Of a stretch of 64,000 bases of DNA, positions 46,279 to 57,833 are shown in pieces. The DNA lies in contig LNAC01000135.1 in NCBI GenBank assembly GCA_002007465.1, positions 3,113,369 through 3,177,368 of the forward strand, read 5' to 3'. Origin of the DNA: Ailurus styani (taxonomy: Eukaryota > Chordata > Mammalia > Carnivora > Ailuridae). The notes under the pieces are model-generated. The model was given only the letters and a program-made list of their open reading frames with translations. It did not search any database and was not told where the DNA came from. A program made the translations under genes and the position numbers. How positions within the stretch are numbered: the stretch's first letter is position 1; each line of letters starts with the position of its first letter.

Positions 46279-48198
46279 GAGCCGCTCTGAGCCAGTGCCT
46301 GGAATCCTGCAGCTGCAAGTACTCTCTGAGTCGAGATACTGTCTTCAAGAGCCACTAGGAGAACATGAGAGGAAGCTTATGAGATCCCCTTGCTGTCACC
46401 TGACAGAGGACATGTCCTTGAGAGACCAGGACACCAGACAGGCCCTCGCTAATTATGTCGTGGAGCAGAGGGAGGGAACAGCGAGCAGCAGCGTAAATCC
46501 CCCGTTTGTTCATCTGGCCGGGCTCCTTGCTGATGCGACCCCTGGAAGTCTGAGCCCAGATGCCCACAGACGGACGGATTGCTGGTCCTGCCTTAAGACT
46601 TCTCCCCTCCCGGAGGCCCCAGTTAGCAGGTCCTGTTTCCAGGCCTTGTCTATCAAATCTTTTACCATGGCCTCATAGGAAGGGTCGCGGAGTCCCAGCT
46701 GGCGACCACTGCTTTACCATGTGATAAACTGTCTCTGGGACAGATCTGCTACAGAAAGGTGCCAAGTGTGTTTTCACCACCTTGCAACCCAATGCACGTG
46801 AATGTTTTCAAAGGGGTTATTAAATTGGTATTGATTAAGTGCAGGTCAAGAAATCAAGCACTTATGCTTGGCAGCTGGCAGATCAGGTTTCCGCGGAAAG
46901 TCTCCAAAACGTCCGAAAGAGTTTCAGTGCAAGAGAGGAAATAGATATTGGGCATCTGAAGCTCCCCAGTTTCCCTGGGACCGCTAGCAAGATGGGAGCC
47001 ACGTGTGCCCCCACATTCACACAGTGGCCACCCACGGAGCCTTCTGGGCAGCTGGAGGAATGAGCCCTGGAATGCATTTTCTGGTAGCTGCATCTGGGTA
47101 AGTGGCAGACTTCCTGGCTGCCTCTTTTTCCTTTTTATAGCCTCTTGGCTGTCTGTGCTCGGAGAGATGTTCTGGCCAGCTGGGGACCCACCGTGGGGCA
47201 GATTTGGGGTCGAAGTCCTAATGAGCAGCTTTGTTCTCTTAAACAGTATTGTCATCCAACTCACCTATTACTGTGAATAATTTGCTAATTTGGGCCATAA
47301 AAACAAGTTCTTAGACAATCTCTAGTAATGTGCCTTTTTATGTCGATCAGGGGAGTATTTCCCTGCCTCCTCTTTGTTTGATATGGAAATGAGCCTGATA
47401 GCTTCATAGCCAGCCAGGAGTGAGAGCATGGGAGAGGAAGAAAATTGTGTCCACCACAAAGGTGGCTTCTGCTCTCTTCTGCAAGTCTTTGAAGAATTAG
47501 TTCTTGGAAAACAAAGGTTCTCAAACTAAATGAACATCAAATCACAGTTCTCAGGGGTGTGCACAAATACATTCTGGGTGTCTATAAAACACATATCATG
47601 TAACATGTGTTGCCTGATCCCGCTGTTCATGAATCACATGGGACAAGGCTTTCTTGTGAAAGGAATTAACTGGATTGAAAAGTAAAATCTTTGTAAATTA
47701 TGTGAACTTCTGGGCCCACAGTCACCTTGTTCTGGTCAAGGCAGATCTGCCTCCATATATATCTCCAGGCCTATAGCAACTACAAGCAAAAGAGGCCGAC
47801 TCCAGGCCCAAGTACACAGGGGTCCCTACTTGGGGCTTCCCCCTTTCTGGTCACTCCACAATTAATACCACCCTTTCTAGAAATCCCAGCAACCCCCTCT
47901 TCTGCTCCCCACTCCCAAACAAGAAAGTCTGATAAAATCACTTGGAGTTGTTGAAGGCTTGGTTGGTTGTACTTTAATGGGGAAAGTGTCAATCAATGTG
48001 TTACCTAACTAGGCATTTGCAATCTAAGACGTAAAGGCTTGATTCTGTTTTCAGGTATTTTGAGCACGTGGACAAGTGTTGGGGGCTGGAGGGGGACAAT
48101 AGCAGACTCCATGATTTTTCACTAAACTTAGCTGATTAGAGGAGATGGACTTGAGGTAAACTTGATTTAGGTACTCTAGGGCAGAAATATTTGTATTT
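46279..48198. other. Non-coding, no gene seen
   Basis: About 1.9 kb of mixed composition. ORFs up to 145 codons occur (46241-46678; 46854-47264 on the minus strand), but none has splice, start-context or family support. A MER5-like scrap occurs near 47515. Confidence 0.4.
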
Positions 48199-48214
48199 GT
48201 CACTAGCTTCTTTT

Positions 48215-48414
48215 TTTTTTTTTAAGATTTTATTTATTTATTCGACAGAGAGAGAGGGAGATTACAAGCAGGCAGAGAGGCAGGCAGAGAGGGAGGAAGA
48301 AGCAGGCTCCCCGCTGAGCAGGGAGCCTGATGCGGGGCTTGATCCCAGGACCCTGGGATCATGCCCTGAACCGAAGGCAGAGGCTTAACCCACTGAGCCA
48401 CCCAGGTGCCCCGA
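48215..48414 (-). mobile_element. CAN-SINE, young-looking
   Basis: Complete minus-strand copy. Exact 16-bp duplication GTCACTAGCTTCTTTT at 48199-48214 and 48415-48430. It faces the next SINE head to head. Confidence 0.96.
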
Positions 48415-48444
48415 GTCACTAGCTTCTTTTAAAGTCTGGGTCTT

Positions 48445-48667
48445 GGGGCACCTGGGTGGCTCAGTCATTAAACATCTGCCTTTGGCTCAGGGCATGATCC
48501 CAGGGTCTTGGGATCGAGCCCCGCATCGGGTTCTCTTCTTGGAGGGAACCCTGCTTCTCCCTCTCTGACTCCCCTGCTTGTGTTCCCTCTCTCGCTGCCC
48601 CTCTCTCTGTCAAATAAATAAATAAAATCTTAAAATAAATGGAAGAAAGAAAGAAAGTCAGTCAGTT
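48445..48667 (+). mobile_element. CAN-SINE, with GAAA/GTCA tail
   Basis: Complete plus-strand copy with tail extended by (GAAA)n and (GTCA)n at 48641-48667. Duplication AGTCTGGGTCTT at 48433-48444 and 48668-48679. Confidence 0.95.
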
Positions 48668-48679
48668 AGTCTGGGTCTT

Positions 48680-49004
48680 TCCTCTCTCTAGGTTCCCATC
48701 CGGCTCTTCCCCTTCCCCCCACCACCTCTGTTTTCCCTCCCCCCACTCTTCCCTTCCCCCCATCTCACTGCCCCCTCTCCCTATCCGTCTTCCCTCCCCT
48801 TCTTCTCTCCCAGCCCTTCCTCATGCACCAACCCCTTCCCACAGCTCTGCCCCACATTCCCAGGGGCACGCTTTGTTTTCCACCATAATCGATACTATTT
48901 TCCCTTCTACCTAATGCTATTTTAAACCCCTTCACCTTTCTTTTAGGATTTCCCACAATGCAGTCCCTCATCTCCTGCGGTGGAAGGGGTACTTGAGAGA
49001 CATG
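48680..49004. repeat. Pyrimidine-rich low-complexity tract
   Basis: C+T-rich sequence, densest from 48700 to 48850 with many CCCC and CTCTCCC runs; no unit repeat. ORFs through it are compositional. Confidence 0.7.
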
Positions 49005-49150
49005 TCCCCGAGCCTGAGTTCTGGCCAGGTCTGCTCTGCTAACCTGCTGGGCGACCTTCCAGGAGGCACTTCTCTAGGCCTCCTAGCTTTCACACCTGTA
49101 AAATAATAGACGGGATTTCAAGGCCAGTCTCTCTCTTAAAATTTAATGAT
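49005..49150 (+). repeat. MIR relic
   Basis: GAGCCTGAGTTCTGGCCAGG, CTGGGCGACCTTCCAGGAGG, CTCTAGGCCTCCTAGCTTTC, ACACCTGTAAAATAATAGAC. Confidence 0.6.
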
Positions 49151-49204
49151 CGTATGTACCTTCAGACACAAGTTTTCCTTAAAAATAAAAAAAGTGTAAT
49201 TACT

Positions 49205-49562
49205 CCAGACTTTAAAAAGCAGGAAATTCTGACACATGTTACAACTTAGAAGAATCTTGGGAACGTTGAGCTACGTGAAAGAAGCCAGTCACCAAAAAAC
49301 ATACATTGTATGACTCCACTTACATGAAATATCTAGAGTAGGCAAACTCATAGAAAGAAGAAGTAGAATGGTGGCTGCCAAGGGCTAGAGACATGGGGAG
49401 CTGTTTAAGGGGTACAGGATTTCAGTTTCGCAAGATGAAAAAGTTCTAGAGACGGGTTGCACAACAATGGGAATATACTTAACACTACTGAGCTCTACAC
49501 TTAGAAATGATGGAGATGGTAAATTTTATGTGTTTTTGCCACAATTGAAACTTTAAAAAAAA
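49205..49562 (+). mobile_element. Old L1 3' end
   Basis: ATGTTACAACTTAGAAGAAT, CTACGTGAAAGAAGCCAGTC, ACATACATTGTATGACTCCA, GAATGGTGGCTGCCAAGGGC, and AAATTTTATGTGTTTTTGCC, ending in an A tract. Typical sense-strand 3' part of a mammalian L1M element. Confidence 0.7.
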
Positions 49563-49659
49563 AGTCTCAAATGTAATGTGTCCCCAAAAAAGTTATTACT
49601 GTGTGTTGGAAACCAGGAAGAAAAGTAGAAGAAAAAAAATCCTTGAATTCACGGTTGAA

Positions 49660-49745
49660 AACAATGAGGCCCAGAGTGAAGTCAAGACCATTTGCCTAGG
49701 GTCCCAGAGCTATGCCTGTGTGCATGTCAGGGGCTGGACTTCTAT
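49660..49745 (-). repeat. MIR relic
   Basis: ACAATGAGGCCCAGAGTGAA, TTTGCCTAGGGTCCCAGAGC and GTCAGGGGCTGGACTTCT. Confidence 0.5.
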
Positions 49746-50229
49746 TTTGTGATCTTAAAAACCTACACTGGTTTTTGAAGAAAATGGTATTACGCTTCAC
49801 ATTATGCCAAGAGAGCAAGGAAATATTATTTTTGTCAATTATTAGTTACATTAATAGAGAACAAAATACACCAGTATTTTATATAGGTCTTCATTTTAGA
49901 TTTAAGTTTAAGCCAGCATATTCTTAATTTGTTGAGGTTTGAAGAGTGATACTGCCATTATGACAAATAACGTGGAAAGTTACTAAAACCCTCTCCAGCC
50001 GCTAGAATGGGAGGTAAAACCAAGGCCCCGCCCTCCCCCAGCAGGAGAGAGGGCTGGGGGCGGGTGACCCACTACCCAGAGCCTCACTGAGATGCCCCAG
50101 GCCGGGATTTTGCTTTGCCTGTGCCCCAAGGGCATCAACCTACAGTGCTTCATAATAATGCTGAGACCTGAGGGCCATCGTTCTAAAATATCTAGAGAAG
50201 TTAATACTTTCTGCATCTTAAAAACCCAT
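49746..50229. other. Non-coding, no gene seen
   Basis: No supported feature. Confidence 0.4.
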
Positions 50230-50277
50230 CCTAAAATATTGCCATTATNGTGAACAAACCTAAAATATTGCCATTAT
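50230..50277 (+). repeat. Tandem duplication of 29-bp period with an ambiguous base
   Basis: CCTAAAATATTGCCATTAT occurs at 50230-50248 and again at 50259-50277. An unresolved base (n) at 50249 follows directly on the first copy. Confidence 0.85.
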
Positions 50278-50705
50278 GGGTGAGATAATAATTATTCTAA
50301 AGGGAGACCTAAGTTAGAGTGGCCCAAAGGTATTGGAAAGTCACTGAATCCAAAACCAGGCAGCAATACCCCAAATTTCAGTATCTATTCCAAATACAGT
50401 TTTAAAAATCCCATTTATTACTGTTTAATAAAAGTAAGGTTATTGAGTAACTGAAAATGTGTTTCTGGTACAGAGTCCAGGGTTTATATTTTAAATAGGA
50501 TGTTTTGATTAAGTAAATATTAACCTCAAAAATGTCCCAAGTTTAGTAGGAGCTTCACACTGTGGTGATGAGCAAAGGGAAATAATAATAAAACACCGTT
50601 GACATGAACACGTAGTGTCACACATAAACTTCATCAAAGCTCATCTCTTTTACAGGCGTTGGAGAAGGCTGTGCTCATGAGCACAGAGAATCTACCACAT
50701 GCCTA
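50278..50705. other. Non-coding, no gene seen
   Basis: AT-rich. No supported feature. Confidence 0.4.
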
Positions 50706-50718
50706 ATGACCTTGCTTT

Positions 50719-50885
50719 TTTTTTTTTTTTTAAANNNNNNNNNNNNNNNNNNNNNNNNNNNNNNNNNNNNNNNNNNNNNNNNNNNNNNNNNNGGGAGCCC
50801 GATGTGGGCCTCGATCCCAGGACCCTGAGATCATGACCTGAGCCGAAAGCAGAGGCTTTAACCCACTGAGCCACCCAGGCGCCCT
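50719..50885 (-). mobile_element. CAN-SINE with an internal assembly gap
   Basis: Starts with a T run and ends ACTGAGCCACCCAGGCGCCC, with 13-bp duplication ATGACCTTGCTTT at 50706-50718 and 50886-50898. The body between its tail and GGGAGCCCGATGTGGG is unread. Confidence 0.9.
50735..50792. other. Assembly gap (58 N)
   Basis: A run of 58 unknown bases. Comparison with the SINE at 22108-22322 predicts about 93 bases here, so the stated gap length is probably not the true length. Confidence 0.95.
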
Positions 50886-50938
50886 ATGACCTTGCTTTAT
50901 TGTGCAAGTAAAAAATTTAGAGAGTTAGATTGAAAATT

Positions 50939-50967
50939 TCTCTCTCTCTCCTCTCTCTCTCTCTCTC
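50939..50967. repeat. (CT)n microsatellite
   Basis: About 14 CT units with one CC interruption, immediately before a short SINE copy. Confidence 0.9.
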
Positions 50968-50968
50968 A

Positions 50969-51062
50969 GCGCTTCGCTAGCTGTTGGTAGAGCACTCAAC
51001 TCTTGATTTTGGGATTGTGAGTTGGAGCCCCATGTTGGATGTAGAGATTACTTTAAAAAAAA
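50969..51062 (+). mobile_element. Older short tRNA-type SINE
   Basis: GCGCTTCGCTAGCTGTTGGT, AGAGCACTCAACTCTTGATT, GTTGGAGCCCCATGTTGGAT, GTAGAGATTACTTT, then an A run. Same subfamily as 6415-6532 and 23766-23868. Confidence 0.7.
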
Positions 51063-51379
51063 ATTCTGTCTCTCTCAATTTCCACACACAAACCCACACA
51101 CATGTATGATGAAGTAGTCTTACTTATCACATAGTATATAATTTTAGAGTTTTGTTTTATGTATTTCATTTGTATGAACAGAATGATTTAGGGACTGGTA
51201 ATAACTTTTCCTTAAACTGAATGGAATTTCATCAGTCTGGTCGTTGATGGTTCCCATGTCCTCCTTGCCTAGAGAAAGAACAGTGAGAAGGAAATCCCTC
51301 ACTGGATTGACAGTATGTAGAGTTGGCATATAGATTGAGATGCCCTGAGGACTGGGCAAAGATTGGCCTAGTCTGAGAC

Positions 51380-51420
<41 letters not shown>

Positions 51421-51884
51421 GCATACTACACACTCCAAAATAATTAGATCCCTAGAACCATTAGCTGCTGGAAAAGGTAGAAAAGGCTACACTGAGATAC
51501 CCCTCCCAAGAGATGCTCCTGCTATCAAACCATTTATGATTTGAAAAATAGCTTTCCAGGAAGACTATATATTGGTGAAGATATGTGATTTGTATTGTTT
51601 GTTGAATATTTTACTGGAAAAGGTCCTAAGAGATTATTTGACCCAAGCCCCTTAGTAGCAAGAGATTCACTGTTGCTTCCTTACAACTCAGGAAATGTTT
51701 GAGCTGCCTAATATGATCAGAGCAGCGCACTAGAGTAGTAGAAAATCAAGATGCATTGTGATTTTATGGTGGTGGGTTACATGATTTTTCAAGATATTCA
51801 AGTCAAAATTGCCAGAGTTGTGATTTAAGATTCTGTGGGGAAAGAGGGATTAATTAGAAAAGAAAATGCTAAGAAGGTTTTCAG
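51063..51884. other. Non-coding, no gene seen
   Basis: Contains the CA array at 51383-51416. No exon supported. Confidence 0.4.
51383..51416. repeat. (CA)n microsatellite
   Basis: About 17 perfect CA units. Minus ORFs that start here encode a Cys-Val repeat and are artefacts. Confidence 0.95.
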
Positions 51885-52262
51885 AACAGCACTCTCCAGT
51901 AGGATGTGGCTACTGAGCACTAGAATGTAGCCACTGAGACTGAGGAACTGAAATTGCAATTTAATTGGTTTAACTTGAAATATGAGGGATGCCTGGGCGG
52001 CTTAGTCGGTTAAGCGTCTGCCTTCGGCTCAGGTCATGATTTCAGGGTCCTGGGTTCAAGCCCCACATCAGGCTCCCCGCTCCACAGGGAATCTGCTTCT
52101 CCTTCTACCTTCTCTGCCTGCTGCTCCCCCTCTGTTTGTACTCTCTCTCTCTCTGATAAATAAATAAATAAAATCTTCTTAAAAATAAATTTTAAAAAAT
52201 TAACTTGAAATAGAAATAGCCCCGTGTGGCTATTGGCTACCATATTGGACAGCACAGTCTTA
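51885..52262. mobile_element. Palindromic DNA transposon relic split by a SINE
   Basis: Left half CAGCACTCTCCAGTAGGATG, GTGGCTACTGAGCACTAGAA; right half AATAGCCCCGTGTGGCTATT, GGCTACCATATTGGACAGCA. The halves are roughly inverted and continue across the SINE at 51983-52199. A familiar mammal-wide nonautonomous DNA element; name not certain. Confidence 0.55.
51983..52199 (+). mobile_element. CAN-SINE
   Basis: Head GGGATGCCTGGGCGGCTTAG, AGCGTCTGCCTTCGGCTCAG, and a (AAAT)n tail. Duplication TTAACTTGAAATA at 51970-51982 and 52200-52212, so it landed in the DNA transposon relic. Confidence 0.94.
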
Positions 52263-52639
52263 GAGGACATGAGGCTGAAGCTGGGCTTCAGGGAAGGACA
52301 GGTGGGAGTTTGATAGATATAGAAAATAAAGATTCCAAGTAAAAGCCAGGGCTTGTGAATGTTCATGGAGGTAGGAAAGCTTCAGGCTTGGCCAAGTGAA
52401 GATTTAATACCTGGTAAAAGTGAAATGAAGCCTAGATAGTGGGTTTAAGTGGAAGCTAAGGTAGGAAGATTAAAACCTATGCTGCATCTTGAATGCAAGC
52501 CTGGAAAACATTCAATTAATTCCCTATTCAGTGGGGAGACATTTAAGGCTTTTGAACCCCACAAAAACATAAGCTGCTCAATGTTTTAGAAAAGTAATCA
52601 TCAGATTACATTACAATGCAATATGGATTTGAAGTCTCT
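52263..52639. other. Non-coding, no gene seen
   Basis: No supported feature. Confidence 0.4.
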
Positions 52640-53170
52640 TTTGATTACCTATTGCTGTAGAGCAAACCACCCTACACTTAATGGAGTAAAACAACAGTCA
52701 TTTCATTGTGCTCATGGACATTTCAGGTCAGGAATTTGGACAGAGCACAGAGAGGATGGCTCATCTCTGCTCTGTGATGTCTGGCACCTCAGCTGGGGTA
52801 ATTCAAACAGCTGAGGGATGGAATCACCTACAGACTTCTTCACTCCCATGTCAGCTTCTGGGCTAGTATGACTAGAAAGGTGGCCTCAGCTGGGACTGTT
52901 GACAAGAGCACCTAGAGATCACCTCTTATGTGGCTCAGGCTTCTCACAGCTGGGTCATTCCAAGAAGGGGTATTTCAATGCAGGGAGAGGGGCAGCCAGA
53001 GAGTGAGCATTCCAAGAGAACCAAGTAGAAGCCACTTGGCCTTTACTGACCTAGCCTTCGTGGTTACTTCTGCTGCATCCTGTTGACTCTAAGCAAATCA
53101 TTAAGGCCAGGCAGTTTGTAAGACAAGAGATCTAGTTGGGATCATCTCTTGAAAATACAGTCTGCCATGA
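52640..53170 (-). mobile_element. MLT-type MaLR LTR, antisense
   Basis: GATTACCTATTGCTGTAGAG, GTAAAACAACAGTCATTTCA, TTTCAGGTCAGGAATTTGGA, CATCTCTGCTCTGTGATGTC, and AGGCCAGGCAGTTTG toward the end. Fits the complement of an MLT1/MLT-type LTR. Diverged. Confidence 0.55.
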
Positions 53171-53804
53171 AAATACAGTCTATAGTCACAAGGACCTTCT
53201 AACGGGAATTAAAGATAATGAAAACTTCAACCAGGAAAATGGAAGGGAAAAGAAAAGTAAGAATTGGTTAACAGCATGGAAACAGAATTAGCAATGATGA
53301 AGTAGGGAGTAAGGAAGGAGAAAGGCCAGGTGACTTTGGACCTGAACCAATTTAAAAATCACAAATCAGAAATCTTAGTAGGATGTGTTGGTTTGAAAAT
53401 TGGGAAGAGGGCTTGTTTCCTGGGGATATATTTATTTTGGAGATCTGATGGAACATTCTTACAGAGAAGACATCAAGGAGGGCAGTTAATAATTCAGGGC
53501 TGGAGCTCTGGAGAAAAGTCATCGCTGGAGACAGATTTAGGAGTCATGAGAGAGGGAGCTGATAGGCGAGTGCATATGGTAGGAATCCAATGAATACTGA
53601 TTGAATGACATCACCCCACTGTGACTGGGACCAGAGTAGCTGGACCAAAATCAGTGTTTGCAATGAGAAGAAACAGCATATCCGTGCTTGGGCCATTCCC
53701 CAAAGGAGAAGTAAGGGTCTAGAAAAGGAGACCAGGAATTCAAGTGAGGCAACTTCATAGTCAGCAAATGTAGCACTACTTGGATTGGCTCATTCAGTAA
53801 CTGT
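53171..53804. other. Non-coding, no gene seen
   Basis: Purine-rich. No exon supported. Confidence 0.4.
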
Positions 53805-54270
53805 CCCAATCTCTTACTAGGCCAGAAAGCTGAAAATTCTATTTCCTGGACTCTCTTGCAGCTAGGGTTCTGTGGTGTGTGATTTAGATGGGGCCAATCA
53901 GATGTAGCATCCCAAATCTGGAAGACAGAAGCAAACAGCTGTGATGCAGGAGCTGCACTATGTTGCTCCTACTAGTAAACACAGTTGCAGTACATCTGTC
54001 ATTTCTATGGCAGCTGTAACAGAGGTCCTAATGTCACAGCCCTACGTAGTTGTCAAAGAGGCAAGGTCCATGGTGGGATACTTTGACTTCCCAGAAGGCA
54101 GGCAGCTTTCTGATTCCACACAGTTGCCTGATCCCAGCAGGGGCAGTGGCTCCCACTGTGGCTCCCAGTGACTCCCTGGATCACCCAGGTCTGTGGTGTG
54201 GTTCTGGGAGGTGTTCCTAAAAGCTCAGCTGAGACTCTGTTTCTTCAGATCACCACTCAGCCCATAAGAT
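53805..54270 (+). repeat. Probable old LTR or DNA-element relic
   Basis: TTTCCTGGACTCTCTTGCAG, CTAGGGTTCTGTGGTGTGTG and GGGCCAATCAGATGTAGCAT resemble old mammalian repeat text, but I cannot name the family. Confidence 0.3.
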
Positions 54271-54983
54271 ATTTGAATACCTTGCTTACCCACACGGTAA
54301 GCAAGAGATCCTGATGTAGGAGTTGGAGCCTCTTGTTGCAGCCACTTAGGGAAATCTTAGAAAAATAACAAATTAGGACTATTCCAGGGAGAAGCCATTA
54401 AAAGGTTAGAGAAGCGAAGTAGAGGAAACAGAGAGGGAGATCTGTGCTGAAAGGGAGCATCTAAGTCTGAGTAAAAACAACAGTTCCAACTTGAAACTAA
54501 ACTGTGATCCTAGAACCCAAATAATACAGACATCATTTCTCAAGACCAAAAGACCCATAGGTGAGACTCTTGCCAGAACTATAAGAAGTAGAGGTGACCT
54601 TTTACATGGAACTGAGGACATGCAGAGACCTGAAATTTGTGTTAGTCCATCCTCAGCTGGACCCCTAAAGATATCGACTAACATTTGCCTGTATCCTTAA
54701 AACTGCAGCCTTAAAACTTCCAATATAAAGAGCTGAGTCTGTGTGTCCCCTGGTGGCTTAGGGTAAAGGTAAAGGGCAGGGGAGAGAAAAGAGAAAATTC
54801 TAGAAGTGAAAGAATGGTCTTAGATCTGGACCGTAATCCTTGTGGTGAAAATCCACATTGCTCCTTGGGTAACACGGTTAAAACACCTCATGTGGGACTG
54901 ACATTATTACCACAAATTAAATAGCACCCTGTAATATGGCCAACCAATTATCCCTGACTTCTTATTTAATTATATCACTGCAG
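54271..54983. other. Non-coding, no gene seen
   Basis: No supported feature. Confidence 0.4.
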
Positions 54984-55171
54984 GGAGCACCTGGGTGCAG
55001 TCAGTTGAGCATCTGACTCTTGGTTTTAGCTCAGATCGTGATCTCTTGGGTCCTGGGATCAAGCACCAGGTCAGGCTCTATAGTCAGCATGGAGTCTGCT
55101 TTAGGCTTTAATTCCCTTTCCCTCTGCCCCTACCTACTCTAAAATGAATAAATAAATCTTTTAAATTAATA
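54984..55171 (+). mobile_element. CAN-SINE, diverged
   Basis: GAGCACCTGGGTGCAGTCAG, ACTCTTGGTTTTAGCTCAGA and tail AATGAATAAATAAATCTTTT. Exact 12-bp duplication ATATCACTGCAG at 54972-54983 and 55172-55183. Confidence 0.92.
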
Positions 55172-55244
55172 ATATCACTGCAGATCCACATACACATTTG
55201 CTTTCCCGATGATAGAGATTTGCCCTCACTTAGGGAGGGACTCT

Positions 55245-55395
55245 AATGTGACAGTTAAAAACATTACCCGGATTCAACTCCAACAATAAGACGTAGGGTC
55301 TTGGGTATGCTATTTAACTCCTCTGTGCTACAATTTCCCCATCCATAAAGTCAGGTTAGTGAGAGATTTGATAAGATTCCTTAGTGTTGTGATTG
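55245..55395 (+). repeat. MIR relic
   Basis: GGATTCAACTCCAACAATAA, GGTCTTGGGTATGCTATTTA, ACTCCTCTGTGCTACAATTT, CCCCATCCATAAAGTCAGG. Confidence 0.55.
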
Positions 55396-56396
55396 GCCAC
55401 AGAATCGTGGTCCTCCAACCACATGGTTATATAAATACACTATGAGTGAAAGTGTCTCTGTGTTCACAGATAGGGCTACCCCAAAGACTACTACCAGCAA
55501 ACCAGAGCAGACCCATGATGCAAACCCATGGCCTCACGAGCACTCCTTTCTCCAAGTAAATTAGCCAACTCTTTCTTCCATTCAGGAGTGCTGGACTTGA
55601 AGGGTTGGAAATGAAGGGTCCAGATGTTATTTGCATTTCTTGATAAGCACACAGCATCTTTACTAGGCTTGCATCCAAAGTAATTTTCCAATATATTAAT
55701 GCATGTTTTTATTTCGTTGCTACATCCATTTTATTGCTATATTTATCACTTTTGTCTCTTTTAAGGGAATAAATGGCACCACAAATGGGTAATAAATCAT
55801 GGAGAATCTTTCCCTACAGGACTCCCATTCCCCAACAGCACAGAGAAATAATGCAGACTCAATTCTTTCACCGTGTTGTGTGATCTCAGGAAACCATCTC
55901 ACTTCTTTGGGCCTCACCACCTTAGCAGCCCTTCACACCCTCTCCTGATGCTGGGACCCAACTGTGTCTGCCCTCTGATTGCTCTTCCTCAGCTCTGGAT
56001 TCCAGGCTGTCCAATGGGCAGAGTTCATCTTCTATCTTGGGAGTCCACCACAATGCCTGTGCTCACCTGAGCAGATGTCCTTTGTATTCCACACAGATTC
56101 AGTTCCTTGTACCTAGAAAGAAAGATGGCAGACAAAGCCACAAAATGGTATCTTGAGCTCCTGCAGGCTCCTGCCATGACCTTCGGTCCTTGGGCTTCTT
56201 TGTGCCTTTACATCTTCTGACATCAAATGGTTCCTGTGGCAAATCAAAACATAGGGTTGAAACATGGATATTCATAGATAAAATAAGTAGGAAAAAATAT
56301 GTTGACTAAAGAAAGTTTGGTGCTATCTTTTCCTAAGATGGGCCTTGTGTAAGGGGGCCTTTTCTGTGCCTAAAGATGGATCAGAGCAATACTGTT
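55396..56396. other. Non-coding, no gene seen
   Basis: A MIR-like patch (GGAAACCATCTCACTTCTTT) lies near 55889. No exon supported. Confidence 0.4.
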
Positions 56397-56408
56397 GACA
56401 GCAATTTT

Positions 56409-56596
56409 TTTTAAAGATTTTATTTATTTACTTATTTATTTAAGAGAGAGAGTAAGTGAGTGGGAGAGAGGGAGAGAGAATCTGGAGCCAACTCTGGGCT
56501 GAGCACAGAGCCCAAGACATCCCACCACTGCTAGATCAGGACCTGAGCCGAAACCAAGGGTCAGACGTTTAACCAACTAAGCTACCCAGGTGCCCC
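56409..56596 (-). mobile_element. CAN-SINE, old
   Basis: Complement of a diverged SINE: AGGACCTGAGCCGAAACCAA, ACCAACTAAGCTACCCAGGT. Exact 12-bp duplication GACAGCAATTTT at 56397-56408 and 56597-56608. Confidence 0.93.
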
Positions 56597-56608
56597 GACA
56601 GCAATTTT

Positions 56609-57823
56609 ATATGCCCAAAACCGCATGTTAATTTAGGGACCTCCCCACCATGGGAAGCACCCCAACTCTTCTCTCTGCCCTGCACGACAGGCCCACTGGA
56701 GGACATTAGCACTATTCTTCTCCTTACAAGTCAAGGAAGTAAGGAGAAGGGCCCTGTTCTTGTCTGAGGAATCCAGATGACAGCAGAGTGAACGAGAAGA
56801 CAAGATTTAAGTGTGTGAGGCTTGAATGTGGTCAAGTAACACTTGTAAGACAAGGTTTGGCACAAGTAGGTGTAAGCATCCTGATCTACAACCAGTTTCC
56901 AACTGTACCCCCCCACACACACCTCATGTTCCACTCTTAGCAATGACTTCACCTTGTACTTTCAGATTAATAAATAAGCTTTTCCCGAGGGTTTTCTTTG
57001 GCAACAGCCCAGTCAGAATTTCCCTACAGTTAGACTTGCTGGCTTTTCTCTGCCTGGGAAGGAGAGGTTCCTCTCCTCATTAGAGGGAGCCCTTAGACCT
57101 CTGCTGCAAACCCCCAGGTTCTAAGCTCCCCACCGACAACTGCTCCTCTTTCTACTGTTTCCTTTTCCCACATCCTAAAACATAAACACACTTTTGCCCT
57201 GACCCTACTCTCCATTTTAGCTGCTTAAACTCATAATCTGCTTCCTGTGCCCACCTCAGTTCTGAAGGTAGAGCCTCAAAGTTTCCTCCTGAAACCAACA
57301 GACCCTGTTTTTACCACCCTTCTTTCTACTCCTCCACCACCACCCCTCCCTGCTCCCACCCCCCACTGCTGTACGGCCAAGGNGACATGTCCAGTGGTCT
57401 TGTTCATTCTCCCACCTCTGCTTTGTTTGTTTCCTCTTGCCTCTCTTTTTCCTTTGGCTACTTTCATGGCTCTTCTCCCTCTGTTCAGCCTCTAATAGGT
57501 GGTTTCCCCTAAAATTCTTTTATAGCTTTTCTCTTGTCTGTTTGATCTCCACTCACGCCAATGAGCTCACTTACTCAGCCATTGCTACTCACCTAGAGTT
57601 CCCAAGTCCTTATCTCTAGCCCCATGATTCCTGCCCTGCCCCCTCCCTATATTTCCAACTTTTCTCAAGCATTCCCTGTGAATATCCAGCCAAAGTCTTC
57701 GAAACAACAGCCCCAAAATGAGTTCGGTGCTTCTACTCAACTCCAAACTTCCTCCCTCCTTATTTTCCCACTTTTATCAACAACTGAAGCATTTTTGCTG
57801 CCTCACAGGCTAAAACCCTGGGG
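56609..57823. other. Non-coding, pyrimidine-rich in the right half
   Basis: 57300-57500 is C+T-rich with CCACCACCACCCC runs and contains an unresolved base (n) at 57383. No gene supported. Confidence 0.4.
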
Positions 57824-57833
57824 TCTTTTTGAT

